Below are positions 36,480 to 47,498 of a stretch of 64,000 nucleotides of DNA, in pieces (the stretch's first letter is position 1; every line of letters starts with the position of its first letter). The translations under genes were made by a program, and so were the position numbers. Source of the DNA: Pyrus communis (Eukaryota; Streptophyta; Magnoliopsida; Rosales; Rosaceae). The DNA lies in NCBI RefSeq assembly GCF_963583255.1, contig NC_084807.1, forward strand, positions 23,457,572 to 23,521,571, written 5' to 3'. The notes beneath the pieces were generated by a model. The model was not told where the DNA came from, did no database searches, and was given only the letters and a program-made list of their open reading frames with translations.

Positions 36480-36760
36480 AAATCTCGAGCTCACCTCTCA
36501 CAAACCCCTTTCGAACCTACACGAATCTTTGAATCTTCATCAATGGCATCCTTCATCTCAAAGCTCTCCGACGAGTGCAACAAATGTAAGGATTTCATCG
36601 ACCGGAGCGCTATCAAAACGCTACACTTGGAGAGTGACCTAAACACGACTCATCAAATTCTAGGGCCACTTTTCAAAGACGCAGTGCCATCGTGCATCAC
36701 CAACCTCCTCAAGGAACAGTGCCTGACACCCTTGCTGTTTATTTGTTACCTACTTTCATT
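36480..36760 (+). other. Unidentified coding-like fragment inside the transposon
   Basis: Between the solo LTR and ORF1 exon 2 a frame from 36543 reads MASFISKLSDECNKCKDF and LESDLNTTHQILGPLFKDAV, which looks like host coding sequence, but the family was not recognised. It may be a captured gene fragment. It is bordered on both sides by copies of the phrase TTTGTTACCTACYTTCATTA. Confidence 0.35.
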
Positions 36761-37479
36761 ATAATTATTTGTTTGTATTATTTGTTACCTACTTTCATTA
36801 TAATTATTTCCTATCTCGCATTGTGTAGCAACTTCAAGCACAAGCTTGGTATGGTGCCAAAACCAAAACAAAAAATAAATCATTCAACCAGTGGGAATGT
36901 TGGAATATTGTCAAAGATTATCCTAAATTCAAAGTTGTACATGTCGGTCCAGAAGTTTTCATGAACATCACGCCTCTACACTCTACACCTTATCGTAGCT
37001 CGCATGTTCACGAAGATAAAGCAGAAGAAGTGCCTCAAACGCCCCCCTGAACAAGCGTCGGGATCGACCCGTTATCCAATTAGGCCTCAAGGTAAGAAGG
37101 CTTCAAAGAGAAAAATGAGTGCTTCGAAGAATGATTATGCAAAGTATATGAAACAACTTGCTCGCCAAGGTGAATTGACTTTGGTGAGGGAAATGGTGAA
37201 ATTTGAGGCTGATAAAGCTAGAGAGGAGGCAACATCCTTTTGATTGGTTAAACAATTCTTCCTCTTGCTGATTGATTTCCCACAACATCCTTGAAGAAGA
37301 AGAAGAAGACATTGTAAAAATGAAGCAGAAACTATGAATAATGATAGAGATTTTGGTGAAGAATGAAGCAAAAACTATGAATAATGATAGAGATCTTGAG
37401 AAAACTGGTGTGAGATTTGTGAGGATGGATGGTGGATTACATGGAGGATTCATAAAGGATTAGGTTGTAGATAATGCCA

Positions 37480-37930
37480 CGTGGCATGCCGTCATTCTTT
37501 AAAAATCTGATGGAAATCTATCCTCAAAGATTGTAAACAGATTATGACACGTAGCGCGACATGATTGGTTAATAATCTTATCGGAAATCCATAACCAATA
37601 ATTGTACTTTTAGATAATGACACGTAGTGCAACGAGTACGATTAGAAATCTTATTGGAAATCCATCACCAATAATTGTCTTTTCGGATTTTATGACAAGT
37701 GGTGCAACGAGAACGATTAAAAATCTTATCCGAAATTACAAATAAAATTATTTTGTATTATTTTATAACTTTTCGGATAATGACACGTGGCGCAACGATA
37801 ACGATTAAAAATCTTATCCGAAATTACAAATAAAATTATTTTCTACTATTTTATAACTTTTCGAATAATGACACGTGACTCAACGACAAATAAAATTATT
37901 TTGTATTATTTTATAATAAAAAAAAATATT
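37480..37930. repeat. Subterminal tandem repeats, about 85-90 bp unit
   Basis: Four to five diverged units with the order ATAATGACACGTGGCGCAAC, GATTAAAAATCTTATCCG, AAATTACAAATAAAATTATT, TTTTATAACTTTTCG. Each unit contains a CACGTGG-type G-box or a variant. Subterminal repeats of this sort are typical of DNA transposons, where they can bind transposase. Confidence 0.7.
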
Positions 37931-38573
37931 AATATTTTATTGCTTATTGCCAAGGCTATCGAAGTGCAACGGTGGAGATGCAAAAGGCGATTACTGTTCA
38001 TTAAGGGCAGTTATTGTTCACTAGGTGGATAGTATAGTGTATTGCCTGGGAGGGGTTCCCACGCTGAAACTGCTCTTAGGGTCTGTAATTAGTAAATAAG
38101 AAAAATGTTAAGCAGATCATTATTTGACGTGACAAGCAATGTGTACTATTTAAATGAATGTTGTATGTATTACGTTATTTATAAATAATTATGTACTATA
38201 GCAATTTCGTTAAGGAGATTGTGGTTCTTGTTTCAAAGAAACCGTCATGCGTTATTTCATGTAAATTATTGAGAAAAAGCAAAACCTATGTAAAACATAC
38301 AAAAATATAACTAGAAATTTTCAATGCAAGATGTCCGGACAAGTCCTCTTTCAATTGGGAATGGGGACGTTCGCTAGACTAGTTATTCGTATAGTTGTGC
38401 ATTGAGTTTTCAAGCTTTTTTATGTTGGTTTTGATCTATTATCGAGTTACAGTTGTATACAGCCTAGAACTTGAGAATTAAAAATTCAAATTTAACATAT
38501 TAACATGTGTAAGATGATCGGTGAAAACAAAAAATGCGCAAATAGATGGCGGGCGGCATTTGTGGAGGTGGAT

Positions 38574-38715
38574 GTCGTTTTAAGAGAAAAACATAACGTA
38601 TGAGGTTAAATTTGATTTTCATATGTATTGAATGTCATTTTCTATCGTTTTCAGAGAAAAACATAACGTAAGACGTTAAAATTTGATTTTCATATTATAG
38701 GATGTCATTTTCTTG
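38574..38715. repeat. Tandem duplication, about 71 bp unit
   Basis: Two adjacent copies of a unit containing AGAGAAAAACATAACGTA, TTTGATTTTCATAT and ATGTCATTTTCT. Confidence 0.75.
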
Positions 38716-38999
38716 GTATAAACATTATTTGTACCATTGGAATCAAATCATCCATTAGTTAGTGACTAAGCCTCAATACTTGTCAAATTACTCATGGAAG
38801 TTATTCATGTTCGCATGTTCATAAACGACTCAAAAAACTTTGATTCTGAAAATGAATCATGGTGGAGGAGTGAATGCCGAATCACTTGAGTTACAAGTTC
38901 GATATCTAGCAAATTAACTAAATATTTTGAAAATTAAATCAACGCCAATCAAATCTTCGCATGTGAACTACCCTCATTAAGCATCCAATAGAATCAATG

Positions 39000-39180
39000 G
39001 ATAATTTAGAAATGCTTATAAAATGGTTGAAAACGTTTTTAGATAAAATGTTTTTACGTTTCAAAAGCACTTGAAGTGCTTTCCAATGTTCACTTACATT
39101 TTTGTCAATGATTGATACCAAAAACATTTTCACCATAAATTCTTTCAATAATTTTAAAAACACTTTCAAACCAGATCCTC
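39000..39180. mobile_element. Diverged MITE related to the one at 29710
   Basis: The right end AATTTTAAAAACACTTTCAAACC matches, with changes, the right end at 29905-29931. The left end AAATGCTTATAAAATGGTTGAAAACG is its partial inverted repeat. Confidence 0.45.
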
Positions 39181-39613
39181 TTTAATTATTACTAAAATGA
39201 GAGATTCGATGAACAGAGAAAATGCCACCTCCTTGTTCTTCTTTTTCCCTGCACAAAACCAAACCTTTACTTTTTTAGGTGTTTGGGACGATGAACCCAA
39301 CTAAATGGAATCATGAGGGAAGGTGATTCCTCTGCATGATTAAAAAATCGGGTAGAAAACACAATATTTTGACAAAGATAGTGATGGAACGTACACGTGT
39401 CCCCGCATACATGGTCGAATTAATTGTTTCTCTGATTTGAATATAATTGTTTATTTTGTCCCTAATTTAACAAGAAAAAAATGTTAGAGAGAACATATTT
39501 TGTAAATTCTTTCTCTAATAAAAGTGAGACATAGAAAGGCGGAATCTATATAATGTCAAACAAGGAGGTATAACTGACGACTTCTACGGCGGCAAACTCA
39601 ACGGAGTCATGTA

Positions 39614-39777
39614 TTGTGGAATTTATCTTTATTACATAGATGGTTTAGATGTGGTTTACAAAATGTGGTCTCACTGACATCATTATGGGTGTGCACCTCC
39701 AGTTAAGAGGATTCTAGAGAGATCATATTTTGTAAACCACATTTAAATCATCTTGCTAATAAATGTAGAGTTCACAA
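39614..39777. mobile_element. MITE-like inverted repeat, about 164 bp
   Basis: Outer ends TTGTGGA and TTCACAA. Arms of about 55 bp contain GATGTGGTTTACAAAATGTG and, on the right, the complement of ATGTGGTTTACAAAATATGA. Partial copies of the same phrase also occur near 39490 and 39808, so this is a small cluster of related pieces. Confidence 0.6.
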
Positions 39778-40650
39778 TCAAGTAGATCACACTACTATTA
39801 AAGAGATGTTTTAGACGTGGTCTACAAGATATGGTCTCTAACATTTTTCCAGGGAAGATATTTTTTAGTGTACCCCAAAAGTAGAGAATGATTTACATGG
39901 TACTAGTACACTGCCAAGATATCGTTACGTGTTAACGAAATAAAAATATGTGAAAGTTTTTTTATCCACTTGTCTTTGTTTCTGGGCGTGGGATTGTTAA
40001 CTACATTGTAAAAGATAAAGAATTGGTACATAGGAAGAGGAAGATGATAGAGAGAAACAAAAGAGATTCTAGAGAGAGAGTTTAGAGAGAAAATAGGATT
40101 CGTATTAACTAACTAAATGAAGATTACACACACTATTATTATAAGAGAAATCATAACAACCTTACTAACTATATTAATAACTGTATTTCTAACTGTATTG
40201 CACTTGTACCCGTAATACTCCCCCTCAATCTCAACTGGGGAAACCCAGATTGAGATTGGAAGAACATCTGCAATCACTACTAGGAAACCCAAAAAAAACA
40301 GAACAGCTTGAACCAACTGCAACCTTGATTCTGTAAATATGGAAATTCTCTCGAACCTTTTCTGAATAAAGAGTTTGTTATAGTTGCAGAGCAAAGGCAC
40401 GAGTGTTATATCGACAAGAACCTTTTATGACATATACAAGCTGCAGAACAGCAGTGAACATCAATCCGCCCCAAATACATTCACTGACTCACTGCAACAA
40501 ACTCAGTCTGCCCCAAACTCAATCAGCAAGCTCAGTAGGAAGCACATCCAAAAGTCTAATATTCCTCTGCCTTGTGCAGGAGCTTCAATCAAAGAACAAC
40601 CTCTTGTAAAGTTGTAACACACCCTCATACTGGTTATAACAATTTCTTGC

Positions 40651-40966
40651 GGGTTTACCCTTCGTGGGATTTACCATCAACAATCTCATTCAACTTGGCT
40701 TCGGCCTTTAATATTTACAAAAACAAAAAATTAACAAACTATAGGGTGGCATCGGACTTAACTATAACACCACGGGATCACCCTTCATGGATTTTACCAA
40801 AAAACAACTTCTTTGAACAATGGCATTGGCCCTCACAATTTCAACAACTGAAAATCAACATTTATGTAGGATTACCCTTCATAGGATTTACCTACTCAAA
40901 ACACGGGATTACCCTTTGTGGGATTTACCTATTCACATCACGGAATTACCCTTCGTGGGATTTACC
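40651..40966. repeat. Interspersed 25 bp minisatellite inside the LTR element
   Basis: Five copies of a 25-mer of the form GGGATTACCCTTCGTGGG followed by ATTTACC, at about 40651, 40774, 40868, 40905 and 40942, separated by unrelated text of 12-100 bp. Each copy contains two near-identical halves (GGATTACC and GGATTTACC). Confidence 0.7.
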
Positions 40967-42238
40967 GTTTACAACTTCTTCAAACTTCATTGTATAACCA
41001 AACTTACTATAGATTTATGCTAACAATTGAATTGGTTAGACTCTGAAATTATAGGCTGAGATAAGAAACATACAGCACAAGCAATGCCTGAACAACAACA
41101 ACAAGAACATGGACTAGGTTGGTCTTATGGAAATTATGTTCCTCCTGATCACCTATCACCAGTCCTGAGCCTTAGAGACTCCACTCAGTTTCAAGAACCT
41201 GTTGCTGCTCTATATGCCCAAGAAGCCATTGCAGCACGACAAGGCATGCCCCAACAGACACCAGAACAAGGCATAGGTTCATACTATAGAATTCGCAACT
41301 CTGTCACTTGTAATATCCCAAATATCACAAACACTGATCTTGAAATGAAGAATCTTGAAAGCAAATATCACAACCAACTGGAAGAACCTAGAAAATGAAT
41401 GACTCTATATCAACTGAATGACTGCACATATCAACAATTTTCATAGGCAAGAAACATATATGGCTTTGTGCCTCAACAATTTTCCAAACAATTCAACACT
41501 TTTCAACAACTACAGAGACTAGAAATGGCTTTGTGCCTAAATTTTAACCTCAAGAACTGATCAATTTTACTGTGAATCGAAAAGAAATGACTTAATTTCA
41601 CGTTTGTCTGCAGCTTCCAAAAGCATAGCCATTGCTTCAAGAAAGAACATCTTAAGGGAAAGAAAGGAGACATCTGAACCAGATTTTTCAAAGACCCATC
41701 TTGAAAAAATAATCGCAGAGCCCCAATTTGCAGAACCCTAAGAAACCTGCGAAGAAGAAAGAATCTCCAGCACCGACAAAAACCACCATCTCGAACAACT
41801 CCGATTTGAAACAAACTTTGCAACGATCTTCACAAGAAAATTTTGAGCTAGGCAATTCGTCAAACACTTGGGATGCACATAGGTCTAAACGTTCTTCCAT
41901 ACCAGAGAACAGAGCACATATCAAAATCGTAGAAAATAGAATTTAGAAATCCAAGATCTCAATCAACAGTGCAAAGAATTAGTCCTGCATCGACTTATTT
42001 CCCATAAATCCAAACAACCCATCTCTCCAAGAAGCCAGAGGATTCCCCCGTTAATCACAACATGAAAAGCTAAAAGAAGCTTACTTGTCGCCGCCGCTGC
42101 CATATTCAGAAGAAAAAAAGAAAAAAAAAATCTCGATGGCCCTAGTTCGTCAAACCCGGAAGCGGACCTGAATCCCAAGCTTCCCGACCGAAATTCAGCA
42201 ATCTGAGACTTGAGTTTTGCTTGCATTCGCCATTGAAG

Positions 42239-42436
42239 ATGACCCATCTTGACAACAGTCCGCCAACGGCGGGAAAGTTCAAGATGGAAAAGTCGCCGTA
42301 CATTCACCACCTCCGCTGGCATGGCTCGCTCGCTAAGCTCACGTTCTGGTCCTTCGTCTTCCTCGGCATGATCTTGATCTTCTTCTTTTGCTCGCCATCC
42401 TCCAATTCTCTGTTGTTTTGTATTCCTTATGCTTAA
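42239..42436 (+). pseudogene. Captured N-terminal fragment of a UDP-glucuronate 4-epimerase (GAE) gene
   Basis: From the ATG at 42239 the frame reads MTHLDNSPPTAGKFKMEKSP, then HHLRWHGSLAKLTFWSFVFLG and an FFF-containing hydrophobic stretch followed by SPSSN. This is the cytoplasmic tail plus membrane anchor of plant GAE proteins (family start MSxLDD, GKFKMEKSSY, RSP after the anchor). It stops at 42434-42436 after about 66 residues; the SDR catalytic domain that makes UDP-galacturonate for pectin is absent. It lies in the interior of the LTR element at 39995-42979, on the opposite strand. This is a transduplicated host fragment, not a working gene. Confidence 0.7.
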
Positions 42437-43692
42437 ACACCGACAACGACTGCCCAGTACCCATTGGACTCCGCTGCGTACGAACCATGTCCAACGTTGG
42501 TCCAGGAACCAATGGATCTTAGTTCTTTGACGGCAAGTCTGTCGTCAACAAGGCCGCACGTGACTTCCCCAAGAACGATCAACCTAACAAGAAAAATCAA
42601 CCAGAAAACACCGAAAAATCAACCCACAAACAATCGCAGAAGCGCCAAAAATCTAATGGAAATTGAAGAGAAACTAAACTAAGAAAAAAAAAGAAGTAAA
42701 CTACTACTAAAAGAAACCACCAGAATCCATGGCGTGAGACTGATGGCTCTGATACCATGTTAACTACATTGTAAAAGATAAAGAATTGGTACAGAGGAAG
42801 AGGAAGATGATAAAGAGAAACAAAAGAGATTATAGAGAGAGTTTAGAGAGAGAAATATGATTTGTATTAACTGACTAAATGAAGATTATACACACTGTTT
42901 TTATAAGAGAAATCCTAACAACCTTACTAACTATATTAATAAATGTATTTCTAACTGTATTATACTTGTACCCTTAATAGGGACGCCACATAACAGTATG
43001 TCTATGTAATATAAGTTGTTATGCTAAAAGTGAGACATATAAACCTTGTGGTCTAACTAAGCAAATATTAAATCACATAATATAAATTTTATCCCCGTTC
43101 CTCGTACATGATTTTATGTGTGGATGTAATGAGTTGTTTATGTCGAAAATTGAAGAAATTTTGTAAGAATTTATAAGAACTTTTGGGCACCGTATTTGTC
43201 AATTACTTTTAGGATTGGAACCTCAACTTATTATAATAATGCTTTTATTCACGTGTGAAACCTAGTACTCGTAGGTGCTCTATGTTGATTAGGTACATGC
43301 TCTTAATTTGAACCTTAATTTTTCGTAAAGATATCATGCATGTTCACTCATGTGAGAATTGTGAAACTTAACAAGCATACATACTTTACATTAACCAAAT
43401 AATAGTAAAATAAAATGAGCAACGTGTGCAATATATAGTATAATAATTGTATCGTTGTCAAATTAAAAAAAAAAGAAACTTTTTTATTTAAAAGAAAAAA
43501 ATGATGACAAAAATAAAGAAGAAAAGTTTTAAATTATATTAGAAAAAAGGCCGGCATCGGTTTGTTAAGGATTATTGGGCCACTGGCCGAAATGTTAAAA
43601 AGCCCAAATTAAATGGTATTAGTCCACAGCATGACCAATAAGCCCAAATTAACTGGTATTATTGATGGGAATATGGGATGATAAGCATCTAA

Positions 43693-44476
43693 GAGCATTT
43701 TCATCTTTTAGACCATCTCCAATTTTTACGTTAAAATTGAAAAAATTTAACCTAAAATTTTAACCTAAGAGTTGGAGATGGTCTTAGAACGATATAATTG
43801 CCTAGGCTATTGGGTAATTAGCAATTATTGCCTTGTTGAACAATAGTTGCCCAAGAATATCTACACCCTGTAAATAAATTTCCTGAACAATTGGCATAAA
43901 AAAATTATTTAGAAAAAATAATATCATGTTCAATTTTCAAAGAAGATTTTCAACTAATCCCGTCATGCCACATGCTATTATTGAAATTACAATTCCATCC
44001 CATTCATTCCACGGTTCATATTCTCTTAAATTTTATTTGTTTGTAATTATTTATAAGTTTTAAACATTTATTAATAATAGAACTAATATGGACGGTTGGA
44101 TGACATTTTTATTTCAATCCAAGAGTCTAGGTGGTGCCACATGGACAACAAAGTCTTTTATAGATTTTTTTTTGAGTTTTTTTTTTAAATCAGGATTAAA
44201 TAGACTGTCGGATTTAGAAAATGCAATTGTCTAGATTCTCGGATGACTTGCGCCCATGCACTTGACACAAAAAAACTTTATAACGTGGGTGGCGTCAGCC
44301 TGACGTCATATTGTCTCAAGCAGGGCCTCATGCCAATCTCGCCTCAGCTGCTTGCTTCGTAGGAGATGGGCCCACCCAAGAGGTGAGGCAAATGGCATGG
44401 GCTGGAGCAGATTTTGGAGGAGTTGGGGGATTCCATCACTCAATAGGTGGGGCAATTTGTAGGAGTGAGGTTGCTC
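43693..44476. mobile_element. Possible TAA-flanked Harbinger-type element
   Basis: TAA precedes GAGCATTTTCATC at the left and follows ...GAGTGAGGTTGCTC at the right, giving ends GAGCA(TT)/GAGCA(AC). The terminal match beyond GAGCA is weak. The right terminus GAGCAACCTCACTCC resembles the 34508 element's GAGCAACTCCACTG. The MITE at 43711 would be nested inside it. Confidence 0.35.
43711..43783. mobile_element. 73 bp Tourist-like MITE, GACCATCTCC ends
   Basis: TTA target duplication on both sides (43708-43710 and 43784-43786). Inverted ends GACCATCTCCAA facing TTGGAGATGGTC, with a TTAAAATT-rich interior that also pairs. Confidence 0.8.
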
Positions 44477-44479
44477 TAA

Positions 44480-46534
44480 TGAATTGGTTAGTGTCAATTT
44501 TAACATTTATTTTAATTATATTGTTAAATGCATCTTAAGGTGAGTTGATCATTCACGTGCGGACACCCAATACAAGTTAGGAGTATTTGCCCTTTGCATT
44601 GGCCTTATTGGATATTGCATGTGTTTGTTTTTTAGGGTAACAACATCTTAACTTATTTCCAATTTTTTTTTTTTAAATGTAGAATTCTGAAAAAATGAAA
44701 GAGACATCCCCTAAAACTTTTATTAGCATGATCGTATTAGATTCTAAAACAACCACTAAACTTCTCATGTTACGTTAACAAGGGAAGACAGCTAAAATCT
44801 GAGGCTTCAATTCAAGTAAATGTATTTTAATTTTTTTTTTTTAAAATATAACAAAATTTGGATTTGACTATAACAAGTACCTGTATTTATTAAAATCACT
44901 ATCTCCACGGTTAAATAGTGATTGTATTATATACATATATTTATAAAAATTATATATGACCGTCAAATACTGATTGTATTAAATACATGTTAATATTATA
45001 GCCTAGCCCCACAAAGTTTAAAGGTAAAAACTACAAAAGAAAATTACAGCCTCATGATATTTGTGCCCTTAATTTTTTTTTTTTTTTTTTTTAGGGGTTT
45101 CCAAAAGTTTAGGGGGAGGGGAGGCTACCCCATCCCAGGGTGAGGGTACACCACTAGCCTGTTTGAGGATTTATGAATACTGTCTTAGCCTCTTTTTTTT
45201 GTTTTTACAAATCTTCCTTCAAGAGGGATTGCCGGCAGCGGAACTTGAACTTAACTAGACCTTGATCTAGTAAAAAGGACAATCTTTATCAACTCAACCA
45301 ACCATTGTTAGCCCTCAATTAGTTATTATGAAAGACAACATTGAACGATCTTAAAATTGTGACATACTAATTTTTTTCTTCCCAACAACCGAGATCGGAT
45401 GAGAGAGAATCAAACATGATAATACTCTCCATTGGTTTTGCTCTTGATTTCTTTTATCAAGTTGGTTTTACTCTTGAATATGGTCCATGCATGATTATTA
45501 CTTGTTTTAGTCGATTACTTTAACCTAATTATACTTGATCAACAATACTATACTTATACAACTTGAATTAGTCACAATATTCAAACCTTACTTAGTTGAA
45601 CTAGTGCTTTAATTTTCTTTCTTTTTAGTCACCAAGTGTCACGTCATATATACGAGTCCATGACTGGACTCTTTCTCTCAGTCGGCACATGGAATATTAA
45701 AATTACAGATCCCTAAATAAATGGTTATTCTTAATTAATAAGGTTTATTTTCAGTTCTTTCCTTCTTGTTTTTGTAATCAAAGTTATAAATATCAAACAT
45801 TATCGAGTTCCCTTTCAAATTTTCTTGTTCCACAAGTTGAGAATGAAGACATTTTAGATAGAACCCTACAAGTAGAAGACAATCCTAATAGTGTTTTTTT
45901 TTGTTTTTTTTATCAAATTAAATCAAGAAGGCATTCATATATATTCTTTAGTAGTCAATGTTGTGATCAATTAAATGGAGCGTTCTATGTTGTGTACCTT
46001 TTGTATTTTGTTTTTATTATATATTATTGAAGGAGAACAAGCAAACCAATACAAAGAGAACAACTAGAAGTAAAAATCAATGGAAGTCGGTGAAGGATTA
46101 GGTCAGTCGAATTACACATAAAATTTTGATTGTCGAACTTCTATCATAGCCTACTTTCTTCCCGCTCATAGCAATTTTTTAATAACCAAGCCTCTGGATT
46201 TTCCCTCCAACACACCATAATCAGAGCAAGTAACTGAAATCACTTAAAAATATAATTCTGTACTGTAGCCTTACTCTCTAATTTGTTTAGGGTTTTTGAT
46301 TTACACAAAGCTTGGCCAAACCCAATTAACAGAAAACATTTGAATTATGAAACATCTGGCCACTACTAAATGAAAGGGAATCAAATCCAGCAAATTATCT
46401 CGCTCTAAGCTCCTAGCTTGAGTATGTATAACGTCCCTACCATGAAAGCATTTTTTGTTCTATCAAATAGGATATTTGACCATTCAACAACCTATTATTT
46501 TAATTTTGACTTAAATGTCAAAATGGTTCTCGTG
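44480..46534. other. Intergenic, no gene recognised
   Basis: AT-rich spacer with a T22 run at about 45071-45092 and scattered short A/T runs. No coding signature or element ends were identified. Confidence 0.4.
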
Positions 46535-47023
46535 TTATAGTCATATGACCAATTTAGTCCATATGTTTTTGATTTGGCTAATTTAGTCATTGTGTTTGTC
46601 TATGTTAGCCAATTAAGGATATTTCATTTAATATTTTTTAAAAATTCATAAGAAAAATTATATGAGATATATTTACCCTTTCTCTTTACAGAAAAATGAA
46701 AATCAATGAGAAATAACACATATAAGAGATAAAACTTCCAATCTGAAAAATGATTACGGTTGTGACATAGAAAAGAGAGAGGGTAGTGTAGGGAGGAGGT
46801 CGGGGAGTTGGAAGGAGAATAATTTTTCTTTTAATTTTTAATTTTATTTTATTTTTAAATATTTTAAATCAAATAAATAATTTTATAAATAAGTTTATAA
46901 TAATTTATAATTTTTTTTTACAGAAATTAAGTGGAAATGTCATTAATTGGCTAATAGAGATAAACACAAGGACTAAATTGGTCCAAATGAAAACACATAG
47001 ACTAAATTGACTTGATGACTAAT
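46535..47023. mobile_element. MITE-like element with long inverted arms, about 490 bp
   Basis: The left arm (ATAGTCATATGACCAATTTAG, TTGTGTTTGTCTATGTTAGC, CAATTAAGGATATTTC) faces its complement at the right (TTAGTCAT..CAATTTAGTC, TTGTGTTTATCTCTATTAGC, CAATTAATGACATTTC). Arms are about 110 bp. The centre is AT-rich. Confidence 0.65.
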
Positions 47024-47498
47024 CTAATCTTAGGTTTATATACGTGTTAATTGAGACACTTAGTACTATAATTAAGTTATATTTTTTTACATTTGTAACG
47101 TTGAGTTCTTAAGATTGAATATCATGAATATCGAGTTCAATTGCACCTCTTAATATAAGTATACCCAAAGCCTAGTAAAAAGCGAGCAAGAATTTGGAAC
47201 TTCCAACTCGAGTTCGAACTCCCACATGTATTCCACCAACTACCTAAACTACATGAAAAGGTAATTAATTTGTTATTAATTTGTTATTAATATGTGATGA
47301 GATACTTCTTATACTCATATGTATACATAATTAATACAATGATTACTTAACTGAATACGTTAATTCATTTGGTCCTTGGGTTGGCAGGTGGCTCGTGCAC
47401 TGGCTTGTCAAAAAGTTTAGCATATAGTGAGATGATAAGGTCAACAAATAGCTCGAGTTCCAATTTGTCATTTTGTTTCATGCCTATTGTATTCCTTA

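Larger units (their letters stand above)
35263..37243 (+). pseudogene. Transposon ORF1 pseudogene (Myb/SANT-like plus NAM-associated C-terminal domain)
   Basis: Belongs to the widespread transposon-borne family often misannotated as glutathione S-transferase T3-like. The N-terminal part (35263 onward) reads NWMPLEDIALCTNWVEV and MWSLIHTNYLEKM. It is followed by an in-frame TAA at 35467-35469 where related proteins read through, after which the same frame resumes with TWRDALAQASTNIRSGENFADRV. A solo LTR then interrupts the locus. A second exon from about 36829 (after TTGTGTAG) encodes WECWNIVKDYPKFKVVHVGP and NITPLHSTP. A frameshift in the C run at about 37043-37048 moves the frame to PPEQASGSTRYPIRPQGKKASKRKM, ending in QLARQGELTLVREMVKFEAD at 37243. 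It has therefore been inactivated by a stop, an insertion and a frameshift. Confidence 0.8.
34508..38075. mobile_element. Defective PIF/Harbinger-like transposon, about 3.57 kb
   Basis: Flanked by TTA on both sides (34505-34507 and 38076-38078), the PIF/Harbinger target duplication. Ends are imperfect inverted repeats: GAGCAACTCCACTGTGGGAG at the left; reverse-complemented right end GAGCAGTTTCAGCGTGGGAA. It carries a broken Myb/NAM-type ORF1 (35263-37243), a nested solo LTR (about 35650-36479) and subterminal tandem repeats (37480-37930). No DDE transposase was found, so it is not autonomous. Smaller TTA-flanked elements with GACCATCT or GAGCATCTCC ends at 43711 and 47499 may be related in class. 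Confidence 0.65.
39995..42979 (-). mobile_element. Non-autonomous LTR retrotransposon, 2985 bp
   Basis: Two near-identical LTRs, 39995-40217 (223 bp) and 42758-42979 (222 bp), both running from TGTTAACTACATTG to TACCC(g/t)TAATA on the plus strand. Flanks GGGAT (39990-39994) and GGGAC (42980-42984) form a 5 bp target duplication with one change. The element reads on the minus strand. Directly next to the 42758 LTR is the primer-binding site, whose minus-strand text TGGTATCAGAGCC is complementary to initiator tRNA-Met. Next to the 40217 LTR is the polypurine tract GAGATTGAGGGGGAG. No gag-pol frame was found in the 2.5 kb interior, so it depends on proteins from another element. The LTR 5' end is TA rather than TG in both copies. 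Confidence 0.88.

Noticed and set aside
41084..41398. 104-codon plus-strand frame inside the LTR element
   Set aside because: On the strand opposite to the element, no recognised domain; probably chance.
42440..42620. Frame after the GAE fragment reading RTMSNVGPGTNGS, reminiscent of a cyclophilin motif
   Set aside because: The match is a few residues, interrupted by a stop and not followed by further cyclophilin text; coincidence cannot be excluded.
42745..42757. GCTCTGATACCA as a possible tRNA gene end
   Set aside because: It is the complement of the retrotransposon primer-binding site next to the LTR, with no tRNA cloverleaf around it.
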